Notes: generated by a model from the sequence alone, not told the origin. Numbered from the stretch's first letter, positions 46,435 through 54,266 are shown. The stretch: 64,000 bases of DNA from DATBLE01 sp046734335 (GCA_046734335.1 JBKPRA010000064.1:1-64000), one strand, 5' to 3'. Translations and numbers: made by a program.

Positions 46435-47744
46435 CCAGGCTCGGCTCGGTCGACGATCAAGCGGGCGCCGCGCCCGCGGGTGACGAAGCTGATCGTCCAG
46501 CGTAGGACGACGAGCAGCCGGTTCTGGAAGCCGACCAGGTAGACGATGTGGACGAGGAGCCAGAGCGCCCAGGCGACGAATCCGGCGAAGTGTACGCCTT
46601 TGAGATCGGCGACGGCCTTCGAGCGGCCGATCGTGGCCAGGTTGCCCTTGTCCACGTAGTGGAACGCCGTGGGCACGCCGCCCTCGACCCGCGTGCGGAT
46701 CGCCCTGGCGGCGTAGCGGCCCTGCTGCATCGCCACGGGGGCCAGCCCGGGCATCGGAATCATCGTTCCGTCGGGCCTTTGCACGCGAACCATGTCGCCC
46801 AGCGCGAGCACCTCCGGGTGCCCGGCCAGTGTCAGGTCGGCCCCGACCGGAATCCGCCCTGCGCGGTCGACCTCGACGCCGGCGCCGCCGGCCAGCTCTG
46901 CAGCCAGCGGCGATGCGTTGACACCCGCGGCCCAGATCGCCGTGTGCGCGGCGACGTGCTCGACCTCCCCGTCCCGGCCCTGGATCGCGACCGAGCCCTC
47001 GGCGACGTCCACGACGGTGTGGCCTGCGAGCGGTGTGACGCCGAGCTCCTCGAGCGCGTGTGCCGCTTTCCGCGAGAGCGACGGCGGGAAGGCGGCGAGG
47101 ATGCGGTCGCCCGCCTCGACGAGCAGCACCCGCGCTGTGCTCGTGTCGACCTCGCGGAAATCACCGCGCAGCGCGTCGCGGGCGACCTCGGCGATCTGCC
47201 CGGCCATCTCGACGCCGGTCGGGCCGCCGCCGACGACGACGAAGGTCAGCCAGCTTCGGCGACGATCCTGGTCGGGCTCGAGCTCGGCCGCCTCGAACGC
47301 GCCGAGGATGCGGTTGCGGATGTCCAGCGCGCCGGTGAGCGACTTCAGCTCCGGCGCGTGCTCCGCCCAGTCCTCGTGGCCGAAGTACGAGTACCGCGAT
47401 CCTGCGGCGACCACCAGCGTGTCGTAGCCGAGACTCGTCGGCCCGTCGCCGTTCGGCAGGTCGTCGAGCAGGACCTCTCGCCGCTCGAGGTCGAAGCCGG
47501 TGACCTCTGCCAGCACGACCCGGACGTTCCGCTGCCGCCTGAAGATCCGGCGGAGCGGCATCGCGATCTCGGCCGGCGAGAGCGCGCCGGTCGCGACCTG
47601 GTAGACGAGGGGCTGGAAGAGCGTGTAGTTCTGACGGTCGACCAGGGTCACCTCCACCGGCGTGTCCCCGAGGCCGCGGACCGCTTGAAGGCCGGCGAAG
47701 CCTCCGCCGACTACCACCACCTGATGTTTCGCAGACCCGGTCAT
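46416..47744 (-). CDS. ndh: Type II NADH dehydrogenase (NDH-2)
   Basis: This 442-residue non-proton-pumping NADH:quinone oxidoreductase has the FAD-binding VVVGGGFAGLQAVRGL near residues 9-24, a NADH-binding VVVGGGPTGVEMAGQIAE near 168-185 and the FAD/quinone segment GDMVRVQ near 320. AMQQGRYAAR follows near 342. The C-terminal helices (WALWLLVHIVYLVGFQNR) anchor it to the membrane. Length is normal. Its start overlaps the stop of the decayed MFS gene upstream. Confidence 0.9.
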   Translation of the reverse strand: MTGSAKHQVVVVGGGFAGLQAVRGLGDTPVEVTLVDRQNYTLFQPLVYQVATGALSPAEIAMPLRRIFRRQRNVRVVLAEVTGFDLERREVLLDDLPNGDGPTSLGYDTLVVAAGSRYSYFGHEDWAEHAPELKSLTGALDIRNRILGAFEAAELEPDQDRRRSWLTFVVVGGGPTGVEMAGQIAEVARDALRGDFREVDTSTARVLLVEAGDRILAAFPPSLSRKAAHALEELGVTPLAGHTVVDVAEGSVAIQGRDGEVEHVAAHTAIWAAGVNASPLAAELAGGAGVEVDRAGRIPVGADLTLAGHPEVLALGDMVRVQRPDGTMIPMPGLAPVAMQQGRYAARAIRTRVEGGVPTAFHYVDKGNLATIGRSKAVADLKGVHFAGFVAWALWLLVHIVYLVGFQNRLLVVLRWTISFVTRGRGARLIVDRAEPGVFSRP

Positions 47745-48636
47745 GCCGCCACCGCCAGCTCGCGCTCCTCCTCTTCTGCTTCCTCGAGCGCGACGAAGTC
47801 GCGCTCCCTGATCAGGATGAACGACGCGACCGCCGCCGCCAAGGCGACCACCGCGCTGATCAGCATGATCGTGTTGAGGCCGTCGACGAGCGCCGACCGG
47901 GCCGTGAGCGCCACGAGCCCTCGGAGCGGCTGAGGAGTCGAGGCGATTGCGTCGCCGCCTCCGCCGGTCGAGACTGTGTGTGCGATCGCATGCGCGTGTC
48001 GGGCCAGGGGAGTGCCCTGGAGGCCGGTGAGCACCGACGAGTGCACGTGCGAGACCAGGATCGTGCCGAGCGCCGCCACTCCTGTCGCTATACCCACCTG
48101 GCGGAGCGTCGCGTTGATGCCGGAGGCCATTCCGGCACGCGCGGGCTCGACCACGCCGACGGCGGTCGAGAGATCAGCGGCGTGCTCACGAGCCCGCCGC
48201 CGATGCCGCTCACGATCATGCCGGCCAGCAGGTGCGTCCAGTCGGACCTCGGGGTCAGGCCGCGCATGAGCAGAAGCCCGGCACCGATCAGCAGGAAGCC
48301 CGGCGCGATCAGCAGCCGCCGAGACACCCGCGAGATGAGCCGGCCGGCAATCCCCGCGGCGACGAAGATCGCCACCGTCAGCGGCAGGAACCGCACTCCG
48401 GTCGCGACTGCGGAGAGGCCCAGGCTGTTCTGCAGGTAGACGGTCAGGTACGTGAACATCGCGAACAGGGCTGCCGAGATCGCCCAGGCCGCCGCGAGGC
48501 CGCCGTCGAAGGTGGGCACGCGCAGCAAGCCGAGGTCGAGCATCGGCTCGTCCTGGAGGCGCTCCAGGATGAAAAAGACGGCGAGCAGCAAGGCGCTTGC
48601 CGCGAGCGAGCCGACCACGGTCGCCGAGCCCCAGTC
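47741..48636 (-). pseudogene. MFS transporter (DHA2/EmrB type), C-terminal half with frameshift
   Basis: Homology to 14-helix drug:H+ antiporters starts abruptly at DWGSATVVGSLAAS near 48633 and runs through about TM7-TM14. The N-terminal half is missing. Near 48165 the frame changes: IVSGIGGGLVSTPLIS breaks into an unrelated tail, while TAVGVVEPARAGMASGINATL continues in the next frame. A 2-bp excess (TCTC) at that point explains it. The last part ends at 47741. The gene cannot make an intact transporter. Confidence 0.75.
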
Positions 48637-48807
48637 ATGTTCCTCGACGCGGGCGGCCGGCTGATCCACGTGATGACGATCGACATCGCCGACGGCGTCG
48701 TCCAGACCGTGCGCCGCATCATCAACCGGGACAAGCTCCGCCACCTCGGCCCGCTGGCAGACCTGCGGGCGGCGATGCGCGAGGGTCACCGGCCGGCGGC
48801 GGAGTAG
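48637..48807 (+). pseudogene. C-terminal fragment of an ECF41/SigJ-type sigma factor
   Basis: About 56 codons from 48637 read FLDAGGRLIHVMTIDIADGV and then RIINRDKLRHLGPLADL. This is the SnoaL-like C-terminal extension of ECF41/SigJ sigma factors, ending at TAG 48805. Sigma regions 2 and 4 are absent. The fragment begins exactly where the opposite-strand MFS homology begins, so a deletion or inversion has joined two broken genes head to head. Confidence 0.65.
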
Positions 48808-48828
48808 GGACAGGCTGAAGCCTCTCCC
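48807..48828. terminator. Hairpin of the GGGACAGGCT family
   Basis: GGGACAGGCT and AGCCTCTCCC pair at 9 of 10 positions around a 2-nt loop, between the sigma remnant and the convergent lipoprotein gene. Confidence 0.45.
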
Positions 48829-48834
48829 CACTGG

Positions 48835-49254
48835 CTACGCGGCCGCAAGAGCGGTGCGCAAGGCCTGCGCCATCGAGCTCGGCAGGTTCGCGACGAGCTC
48901 GCTCCGCTGCGCCGACGTCAGGCCTTGCGTGAGCGCTCGACCCAGTACGGCCGGGGCGCAGCTGTGGCTGCGGAAGCGCGCGAGGTCGTCGCGAACGATC
49001 ACGTAGTTGAGGTCGGCCGGATACGCGCCCACGCGCCCGAAGTGCGCCAGGAAGCCGTGCGCGTCGCCGACGAGCGTTCCGGCGTCCATTCGGCAGACGG
49101 CGGCGGACGCATTCGTGGTCGTGGCGGTCCTCGCCGGGGTGACGCCGTAAGCACCTACCGAGACGGTGCCGGTGTGTCCAGACGAGCTGCCGCAGCCGGC
49201 CAGCACGACGGTTGCGACGACCACGGCGACGAGCGGTCCCCTCACGGCAAACAT
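48835..49254 (-). CDS. Putative lipoprotein of unknown function
   Basis: This 139-residue protein has a signal peptide with lipobox VLAGC at residues 17-21, followed by a Gly/Ser/Thr linker. The mature domain has cysteines at CRMDAG and SHSCAPAVLG, which may pair, plus a helical end. It is predicted to be anchored on the outer face of the membrane. No family is recognised. GTG three codons in is an alternative start. Confidence 0.65.
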   Translation of the reverse strand: MFAVRGPLVAVVVATVVLAGCGSSSGHTGTVSVGAYGVTPARTATTTNASAAVCRMDAGTLVGDAHGFLAHFGRVGAYPADLNYVIVRDDLARFRSHSCAPAVLGRALTQGLTSAQRSELVANLPSSMAQALRTALAAA

Positions 49255-49313
49255 TGTTCCCGCGCTCGCCTGGGCCAGGGAGGAGTTCCGGTGCGCGATT
49301 CGAAAGAGGCGTC

Positions 49314-49505
49314 ATGCCGCGCCGCACGAAAGAGTCCGACTTCTACATGCGAGATCTCCGGCTCCTGCACGACCTCGCGGTCTTCCACGGGGCGATGGCC
49401 CTGGACCGCGTGCCAGCTCGGGAGCGCCTGGAACAAGAGCTGGGCGTCGACCTGGCCCGGGCGCTGACCTCGTCGCTGGCCGACTCGGCCGCGAAAGCCG
49501 CGTAG
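49314..49505 (+). CDS. Small protein of unknown function
   Basis: This 63-residue helical, charged protein begins MPRRTKESDFYMRDLRLLHDL and ends in an Ala/Ser helix. An AAGAGG site lies 4-9 nt before the ATG. No domain, signal or membrane segment is seen. The composition is more protein-like than the overlapping minus-strand frames, but evidence for coding is modest. Confidence 0.45.
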   Translation: MPRRTKESDFYMRDLRLLHDLAVFHGAMALDRVPARERLEQELGVDLARALTSSLADSAAKAA

Positions 49506-49526
49506 TCGTCTCGGTCGGCCCGCCGG

Positions 49527-49532
49527 TAGTGT
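49527..49532 (+). promoter_or_regulatory. Leaderless-type -10 box TAGTGT
   Basis: TAGTGT lies 6 nt before the ATG at 49539. Confidence 0.45.
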
Positions 49533-49538
49533 CCGGGC

Positions 49539-50021
49539 ATGGCCGTGCTACGTGAAGGCGGTTGTTCCTGCGGAGCGGTGCGGTACCGGCTGGCATCCGA
49601 TCCACTCTTCACGCATTGCTGCCACTGCCTCAATTGCCAGCGCCAGACGGGCAGCGCCTTCGTGATCAACCTGCTGATCGAGGCCGATCGGGTCGAGCTG
49701 GTGGCGGGCGAACCGCAGCCCGTCGAGGTGCCGCGGGACGACGGCAGCGTGCAGACGGTCTACCGCTGTCCGGAGTGCCAGGTGGCCGTCTACAGCGACT
49801 ATGGCCGGCCGGAGGTGCTGTTCGTCCGCAGCGGCACCCTCGACGAGCCGAGAGAGGTCGAGCCCGATGTCCACATCTTCACGAAGTCGAAGGTGGGGTG
49901 GGTCACGATCCCGGAGTCGCAGACGGCGGTCGAGATCTACTACGACCGGCACGAGCTGTGGCCCGCCGAGAGCCTCGAGCGGATCGACGCTGTCCTGCCG
50001 CCGCGCAAGCCCGACGCCTGA
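49539..50021 (+). CDS. GFA/CENP-V family zinc protein
   Basis: This 160-residue protein of the glutathione-dependent formaldehyde-activating enzyme-like (Mss4-like) fold has zinc ligands in GGCSCGAVRY near residues 7-16, HCCHCLNCQRQTG near 26-38 and RCPECQVAVYS near 75-85. Most members do not have demonstrated formaldehyde activity, so only the zinc fold is safe. The last 82 bp overlap the convergent nitroreductase gene. Confidence 0.85.
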   Translation: MAVLREGGCSCGAVRYRLASDPLFTHCCHCLNCQRQTGSAFVINLLIEADRVELVAGEPQPVEVPRDDGSVQTVYRCPECQVAVYSDYGRPEVLFVRSGTLDEPREVEPDVHIFTKSKVGWVTIPESQTAVEIYYDRHELWPAESLERIDAVLPPRKPDA

Positions 50022-50407
50022 TCGCGACGCCGGCCGGGGCGCAGCGCCAGGAACTCCTCGACGCCGACGAGCCCCAGGATCCAGCGGGCGGGCATCGGCA
50101 CGGGCCGGCGGGCCGAGTCGGTGAACACGGCCGGGTCGACGAGCGGGACCGTTCTGCCGCGGGTGCGGATCTCGCAGCGGCCCGCCGTGAGGACGTTCCG
50201 CACCCAGTCTGCGCCCGGTCCGTAGGTGAGCGCAAAGACGTAGCGGTTCCCGACGCGGAAGACGTTTACGGGCGTGTGGTAGACGGTGCCCGAGCGGCGC
50301 CCGACGTGCGCGACGACGGCGAAGCCGGGTAGCCAGCCCGCGAAGGGACCCGTCACGTGGTTTGTCACATGCTTGTTGAAGCGCGCGACTCGCCGTGAGA
50401 GGGGCAT
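49940..50407 (-). CDS. F420H2-dependent quinone reductase / deazaflavin nitroreductase (Ddn family)
   Basis: This 155-residue split-beta-barrel protein has VVAHVGRRSGTVYHTPVN near residues 32-49 and RYVFALTYGPGADWVRNVLT near 56-75. These are the F420-binding elements of mycobacterial Ddn. The domain ends near LALRPG; the remaining 25 Arg/Ser-rich residues read through into the antisense of the GFA gene and look like an added tail. Start 50407 is preferred over 50431, with a TATCCT box 9 nt upstream. Confidence 0.82.
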   Translation of the reverse strand: MPLSRRVARFNKHVTNHVTGPFAGWLPGFAVVAHVGRRSGTVYHTPVNVFRVGNRYVFALTYGPGADWVRNVLTAGRCEIRTRGRTVPLVDPAVFTDSARRPVPMPARWILGLVGVEEFLALRPGRRRDQASGLRGGRTASIRSRLSAGHSSCRS

Positions 50408-50463
50408 CCGTGGTGCAGGATACGGAGCCAATCCCAGGTGGCTCGCGCGAAAAGGAGAGCGTC

Positions 50464-50538
50464 ATGGCGAACGACTCGAAGGTCGTGATCAATCTGGCGA
50501 CCGGGTTGGAGGACGGCGCAACCGTCTTCAGATACTGA
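50464..50538 (+). pseudogene. Truncated DsrE-like gene with intact start signals
   Basis: A strong AAAAGGAG site precedes an ATG whose 24-codon frame begins MANDSKVVINLATGLED, the typical first strand of small DsrE/DsrF-like proteins, then ends ATVFRY at a stop. A normal member would continue for about 90 residues. The next gene starts two bases after the stop. Either a deletion removed the rest or the product is a retained micropeptide. Confidence 0.5.
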
Positions 50539-50540
50539 CC

Positions 50541-51092
50541 GTGGAGCGCTTCACGGCGACGCTGGTGCGGAACGAGCGCGGCGGAACGACGGCGGAGATC
50601 CCCTTCGACGTCGCCGCGACGTTCGGCAGCGTGCGGGCGCCGGTCTTGGTGACGATCAACGGCTTCGCCTTCTCCACCAGGACGATGCGCTACGGCGGTG
50701 TCTACCTCATCGGCCTGAACCGCGAGGCGCGGGAGGGCGCCGGCGTCGACGCGGGGGACACGGTCGCAGTGGAACTCGAGCTCGACGAGGCCCCGCGCGA
50801 GGTCGATCTCCCGCGTGAGCTGGCGAGCGCCCTCGACGCCGAGCCGGAGCTACGCGCATTCTTCGACTCCCTCTCGTACACCCATCGGCGGGAGTACGCG
50901 CGCTGGATCTCCGATGCGAAGCGCGACGAGACGCGCAAGCGCCGGCTCCAGCGCGCTCTGGATCTGCTGCGGTCCGGCGTGGGTAGCGGTCACCTGCCTT
51001 CGCGGGCCCGGACGTGGTCGCCCGCCCGTCGTTTGGCGCCGGTGGGCACCCACGTCGAGAGTTGCGAGCGGTGTCCAGCCACCCAGCGGTAA
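50541..51092 (+). CDS. YdeI/OmpD-associated protein with DUF1905 domain
   Basis: In this 183-residue protein, residues 1-95 form a DUF1905 barrel (VERFTATLVRNERGG start, IPFDVAATFGSVRAPVLVTI). Residues about 100-150 are the OmdA helical pair (LRAFFDSLSYTHRREYARWI and a KRRLQRALDLL end). The final 30 residues lie beyond the family end and overlap the convergent gene by 103 bp, which suggests loss of an earlier stop. The GTG is 2 nt after the truncated DsrE-like frame, so it may depend on that frame's ribosome binding site. Confidence 0.82.
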   Translation: MERFTATLVRNERGGTTAEIPFDVAATFGSVRAPVLVTINGFAFSTRTMRYGGVYLIGLNREAREGAGVDAGDTVAVELELDEAPREVDLPRELASALDAEPELRAFFDSLSYTHRREYARWISDAKRDETRKRRLQRALDLLRSGVGSGHLPSRARTWSPARRLAPVGTHVESCERCPATQR

Positions 51093-51979
51093 CCGCGATC
51101 GGTCAGTCCCGGAAACCGCGCGAAGCCGGCGGCCGCGACCCGGCCGCCCGGCAGCAGACCGACGAGTCGGGGCAGGGCAGCTCCGCCGGAATGTCGCTCG
51201 CCGGTCGGAGAGATCAGGTGCCAGGAGGCCATCTGCTCGGCGGGCGTGAGGTCGTCGAGCAGTTCGCCGGCCTCGGTTCGCTGCAGGCCGACCGGACGCA
51301 GACGATGCGCACGGTCCCACTGCAGCAGCACGGATAGCAGCCAGGTGCACAAACCGCAGTCCGCGTCGTACAGCACCGTCCAGTGTCGTTGGCCCGGCGG
51401 GGCTGCGCCCGTTCGCCATGCCCGTTCGAGCTGCCGCAGTATCGACGGGTACACGATCAGGCGCCGGAACGGCCTGATCGCGGCCATGTACGCGATTCCG
51501 AACAGTCCGTTCGGCTTCACGTACACGGCCATCTGCCCTCGGTAGTCGCCGGTCTCGGCCGACGCCCAGCCGACGTGCATCACCCCGTGCATGGTCCTGT
51601 TGGTGACCTCCGCCGCCCATTCGTCGCCCGTCAGGTACAGCGACGTGAACGGGCCGAAGTCAGGGCCGGACGGGACCTCGCGCAGGTCGGCCGGCAACCG
51701 GTCGCGGAGACTCGACACCCTGGAGCCGGAGCCGAGGCCCGTCTCCGGGCCGTCCCAGCCGAGCAGCTCGCCGACCTTCCACCGGATCGCGAAGAGCGTG
51801 CGGGCGGCACGGGACGAGCCTCGGGCCAGGTCGCCCGAGGAGATCCCCTCCACGAGCCGCGAGAACTCGTCCGGGCCACCGGGCGTCGGCAGCGCCCACA
51901 CGTCCTCGAGCCGGAAATCGCCGACGAGGTCGTGGATGCGCCAGGGCCTGGACGTATGCGCGGTCGCTGCGAGCCTCAC
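50990..51979 (-). CDS. DUF2867-like domain fused to a DCC1-like thiol-disulfide domain
   Basis: In this 329-residue protein, residues 1-180 contain RIHDLVGDFRLEDVWALPT and VNRTMHGVMHVGW-like segments of the DUF2867 family. Residues about 195-310 are a DUF393/DCC domain with WTVLYDADCGLCTWLLSVL, carrying the DxxCxxC signature (DADCGLC) of predicted thiol-disulfide oxidoreductases. The fusion suggests redox work on a lipid or small molecule. The GTG start gives the RLAATAHTSRPWR N-terminus. Confidence 0.75.
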   Translation of the reverse strand: MRLAATAHTSRPWRIHDLVGDFRLEDVWALPTPGGPDEFSRLVEGISSGDLARGSSRAARTLFAIRWKVGELLGWDGPETGLGSGSRVSSLRDRLPADLREVPSGPDFGPFTSLYLTGDEWAAEVTNRTMHGVMHVGWASAETGDYRGQMAVYVKPNGLFGIAYMAAIRPFRRLIVYPSILRQLERAWRTGAAPPGQRHWTVLYDADCGLCTWLLSVLLQWDRAHRLRPVGLQRTEAGELLDDLTPAEQMASWHLISPTGERHSGGAALPRLVGLLPGGRVAAAGFARFPGLTDRGYRWVAGHRSQLSTWVPTGAKRRAGDHVRAREGR

Positions 51980-52088
51980 TGGGCCGGGAATGCGCGGAGG
52001 TCGTTCGGTGTCCTAGAAGGAGAATTCGTCACTTCGACTCGCCGAGGATTACACCTTGCCTCCGGCTACGATGGCTTGGAGAAGCCTG

Positions 52089-52868
52089 ATGCGACCCCGT
52101 TCCGAGAGCGAGCCGCGCGAGGAGGAGCTGGCCGCGCTTGCCGACGGCGCGCTGTCTCCCGAGCGCCGGGCCGCCGTCGAGGCACTGGCCGGGAGCTCGC
52201 CGGAGCTGAGCGTCCGTCTCGACGAACAGGTGCGCGCGCACGAGCTCGTCCGCGAGGCCGCTGCCGGGGTAGAGGCCCCGGCCTCTCTGCGCGAGCGGAT
52301 CGAGGGGCAGCGCCGGCCCCGGGCAGCGGCCGGCCGCCGGCGCAGGTACGCCGTCGGAGGGGCGGCCGTCGCTGTCGTTGCCGTGGTCGCGCTGGTCCTC
52401 GCGCTCGTGCTGCCCTCGAACGTCCCCGGCGGCCCGACCGTTGCGGAAGGCGCTGTCCTCGCCACGAGGCCCGCGACGGCACCGGCGCCGGCGGCGGCGA
52501 GCCCGACGCTCCTCGAGCTCGCGGTCGAGGGTGTGTCGTTCCCGCACTGGGCAAAGAAGTTCGGCTGGAAGGCAACCGGGGTGCGCGCGGACACGATCGG
52601 AGGACGGAAGGCGACTACGGTCTTCTACGAGAAGGCCGGTCGAATGATCGCCTACACGATCGTCGCCGGCGATGCCCTCGGCACACCGGAGGGCTCGACT
52701 CCGCTGGAGCGCGAAGGCACGGACCTGCGCGTGCTGACGGTCGACGGCCGCACGGTCGTGACGTGGGACCGCCTCGGCCGGACCTGCATCCTCTCCGGAT
52801 CCGACGTCGACGTGGCCACGCTTGCGAAGCTCGCTGCCTGGAAGGGCAAGGGCACCGTCCCGTTCTAG
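52089..52868 (+). CDS. Membrane anti-sigma factor-like protein
   Basis: This 259-residue protein has a cytoplasmic N-terminal domain at residues 1-80 (EEELAALADGALSPERRAAV), the anti-sigma-domain style helix-turn used by RskA-like factors. It has no zinc-binding His/Cys motif. One transmembrane helix lies near 88-110 (VAVVAVVALVLALVLP). The extracytoplasmic domain holds GVSFPHWAKKFGW and one Cys in GRTCILSG. GGAG precedes the ATG. It probably holds the ECF sigma factor encoded convergently next door; the two stop codons share CTAG. Confidence 0.75.
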   Translation: MRPRSESEPREEELAALADGALSPERRAAVEALAGSSPELSVRLDEQVRAHELVREAAAGVEAPASLRERIEGQRRPRAAAGRRRRYAVGGAAVAVVAVVALVLALVLPSNVPGGPTVAEGAVLATRPATAPAPAAASPTLLELAVEGVSFPHWAKKFGWKATGVRADTIGGRKATTVFYEKAGRMIAYTIVAGDALGTPEGSTPLEREGTDLRVLTVDGRTVVTWDRLGRTCILSGSDVDVATLAKLAAWKGKGTVPF

Positions 52869-53368
52869 GAGCTCGAGCCCGTCTCGCCGAGCTGGCGCGC
52901 GACCTGCTGCCGGCCGCGGTAGAGGCGGCTCATCACCGTTCCCTGAGGGACTCGGAGCGCACTCGCCGTCTCCGCGTAGGAGAGCCCGACGACGTCGACG
53001 GCGACGACCACGTCCCGGAAGTCGTCGGCGAGCGCCGCCACGGCCTCGAACACCTCCTTCGTCTCCAGCACGCGGTCCGGTCGCGTCGAGACGCGCTCCT
53101 CGACGGGCTCGAACCCCTCGGCCATCGGCTGGGTGCGTGGACGCCGCCGCTCCGTGCGCTTCGCGTTCAGGAACGTGTTTCGCAGCACCCGGAGTAGGTA
53201 GCCGAGGTCGTCCTCGCGTCTGAGGAAGCGCGGCCTGGCCAACACGCGCGCGTACGTGTCCTGAACCAGATCCTCTGCGTCCTCGCGCGACCCCGTGAGC
53301 GCCCATGCTGCCCGGTAGAGCCGATCGAGGTGATCGCCGAGCGTGGCCGTATCGAGCCGACGCGCCAT
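52865..53368 (-). CDS. ECF RNA polymerase sigma factor
   Basis: This 167-residue sigma-70 factor has region 2 with LYRAAWALTGSREDAEDLVQDTY (read near residues 17-39) and RVLRNTFLNAKR, and region 4 with DVVGLSYAETASALRVPQGTVMSRLYRGR near 127-155. No region 3 is present, as usual for ECF factors. Unlike most ECF/anti-sigma pairs, the presumed anti-sigma gene is on the opposite strand and converges. The secreted protein gene at 53501 is divergent and could be a target. Confidence 0.88.
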   Translation of the reverse strand: MARRLDTATLGDHLDRLYRAAWALTGSREDAEDLVQDTYARVLARPRFLRREDDLGYLLRVLRNTFLNAKRTERRRPRTQPMAEGFEPVEERVSTRPDRVLETKEVFEAVAALADDFRDVVVAVDVVGLSYAETASALRVPQGTVMSRLYRGRQQVARQLGETGSSS

Positions 53369-53500
53369 CCAACGCTCCCCCCAGATCGTCGTGCGTGTTG
53401 CACGCCGAGCATAGAACGGGACCGTCGTCGATCGATGGGAATAGATCCACGTTGTCGGTGTCCTTGGCGAGTAGCAGGCAAGACGACGAAAGGAGCACCG

Positions 53501-54169
53501 ATGTCACGCATGATCCCCATGAGGCGCTCGGCGATGGCAGTGATGGCCGCCGCGCTCGTGGTTGCGGCAATGGCCGGCGTTGCCGCCTATGCCGCGAGCG
53601 GCACGACCAAGACCAGCTTCGAGCTCGTTGCGAACCCCAAGTTCGTCAACTGTCTCGCGAAGTACCCCGGCGATCCCTCACGGCCGCCGACCGCCAGCGT
53701 CGACGTCCAGAAAGGCAACCTGAACGATCGCCTGACGCTGCACCTGCACAACATCAAGCCGAATCTCGCGTTCGACTTGTTCACCGTGCAGCGCAGCACG
53801 CTCGACGCAGCGGGCAACCCGATCAACCCGGCGCCGAGCTTCGGTCTCGCCTGGTACCAGTCGGACGTGCAGGCGGACGGCCACGGCGGTGGCAGTGTGA
53901 AGATTCAGACGATCGTCGCGGACCAGATCTTCGGCGTGAACCTCGACGAGGTGCCGCCGAATCCGATCAACACGTTCCACGTCGGCTTCTGGTTCAACGA
54001 CCCGAACGACGCGGCCGCGTGCAACTTCGACGTGACCAAGCCGACGCCGTTCAACGGCGAGCACCGTGCCGGTCCGCTGGCGATGATCAGCCTGCCGGAC
54101 GAGACCACGGGCCTCGGCCCGCTCTGCCTCAACCCGGACGCCTCGCAGCCCAGCGGCTGCGACGCCTGA
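53501..54169 (+). CDS. Secreted protein of unknown function
   Basis: This 222-residue exported protein has a signal peptide near residues 1-32 (RRSAMAVMAAALVV core, YAAS cleavage region). The mature part is beta-rich with cysteines at VNCLAKYPG, AACNFDV, PLCLNPD and SGCDA, which could form two disulfides. Segments such as RLTLHLHNIKPNLAFDLFTV suggest an immunoglobulin-like or CHRD-like fold, not confirmed. AAAGGAG precedes the ATG. It is divergent from the ECF sigma gene. Confidence 0.72.
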   Translation: MSRMIPMRRSAMAVMAAALVVAAMAGVAAYAASGTTKTSFELVANPKFVNCLAKYPGDPSRPPTASVDVQKGNLNDRLTLHLHNIKPNLAFDLFTVQRSTLDAAGNPINPAPSFGLAWYQSDVQADGHGGGSVKIQTIVADQIFGVNLDEVPPNPINTFHVGFWFNDPNDAAACNFDVTKPTPFNGEHRAGPLAMISLPDETTGLGPLCLNPDASQPSGCDA

Positions 54170-54185
54170 GCCGGCCGGTCGACCA

Positions 54186-54219
54186 GCGCGGGGGCGCCGC
54201 TCGTGCGGCGCCCCCGCGC
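54186..54219. terminator. Perfect 15-bp hairpin
   Basis: GCGCGGGGGCGCCGC pairs with GCGGCGCCCCCGCGC around the loop TCGT, 17 bp after the secreted protein gene. No T-tract follows. Confidence 0.65.
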
Positions 54220-54266
54220 GTTGGGGTCACGATGAGTTTTTCGACGCCGTGCAGTCTGTAGGTGTG

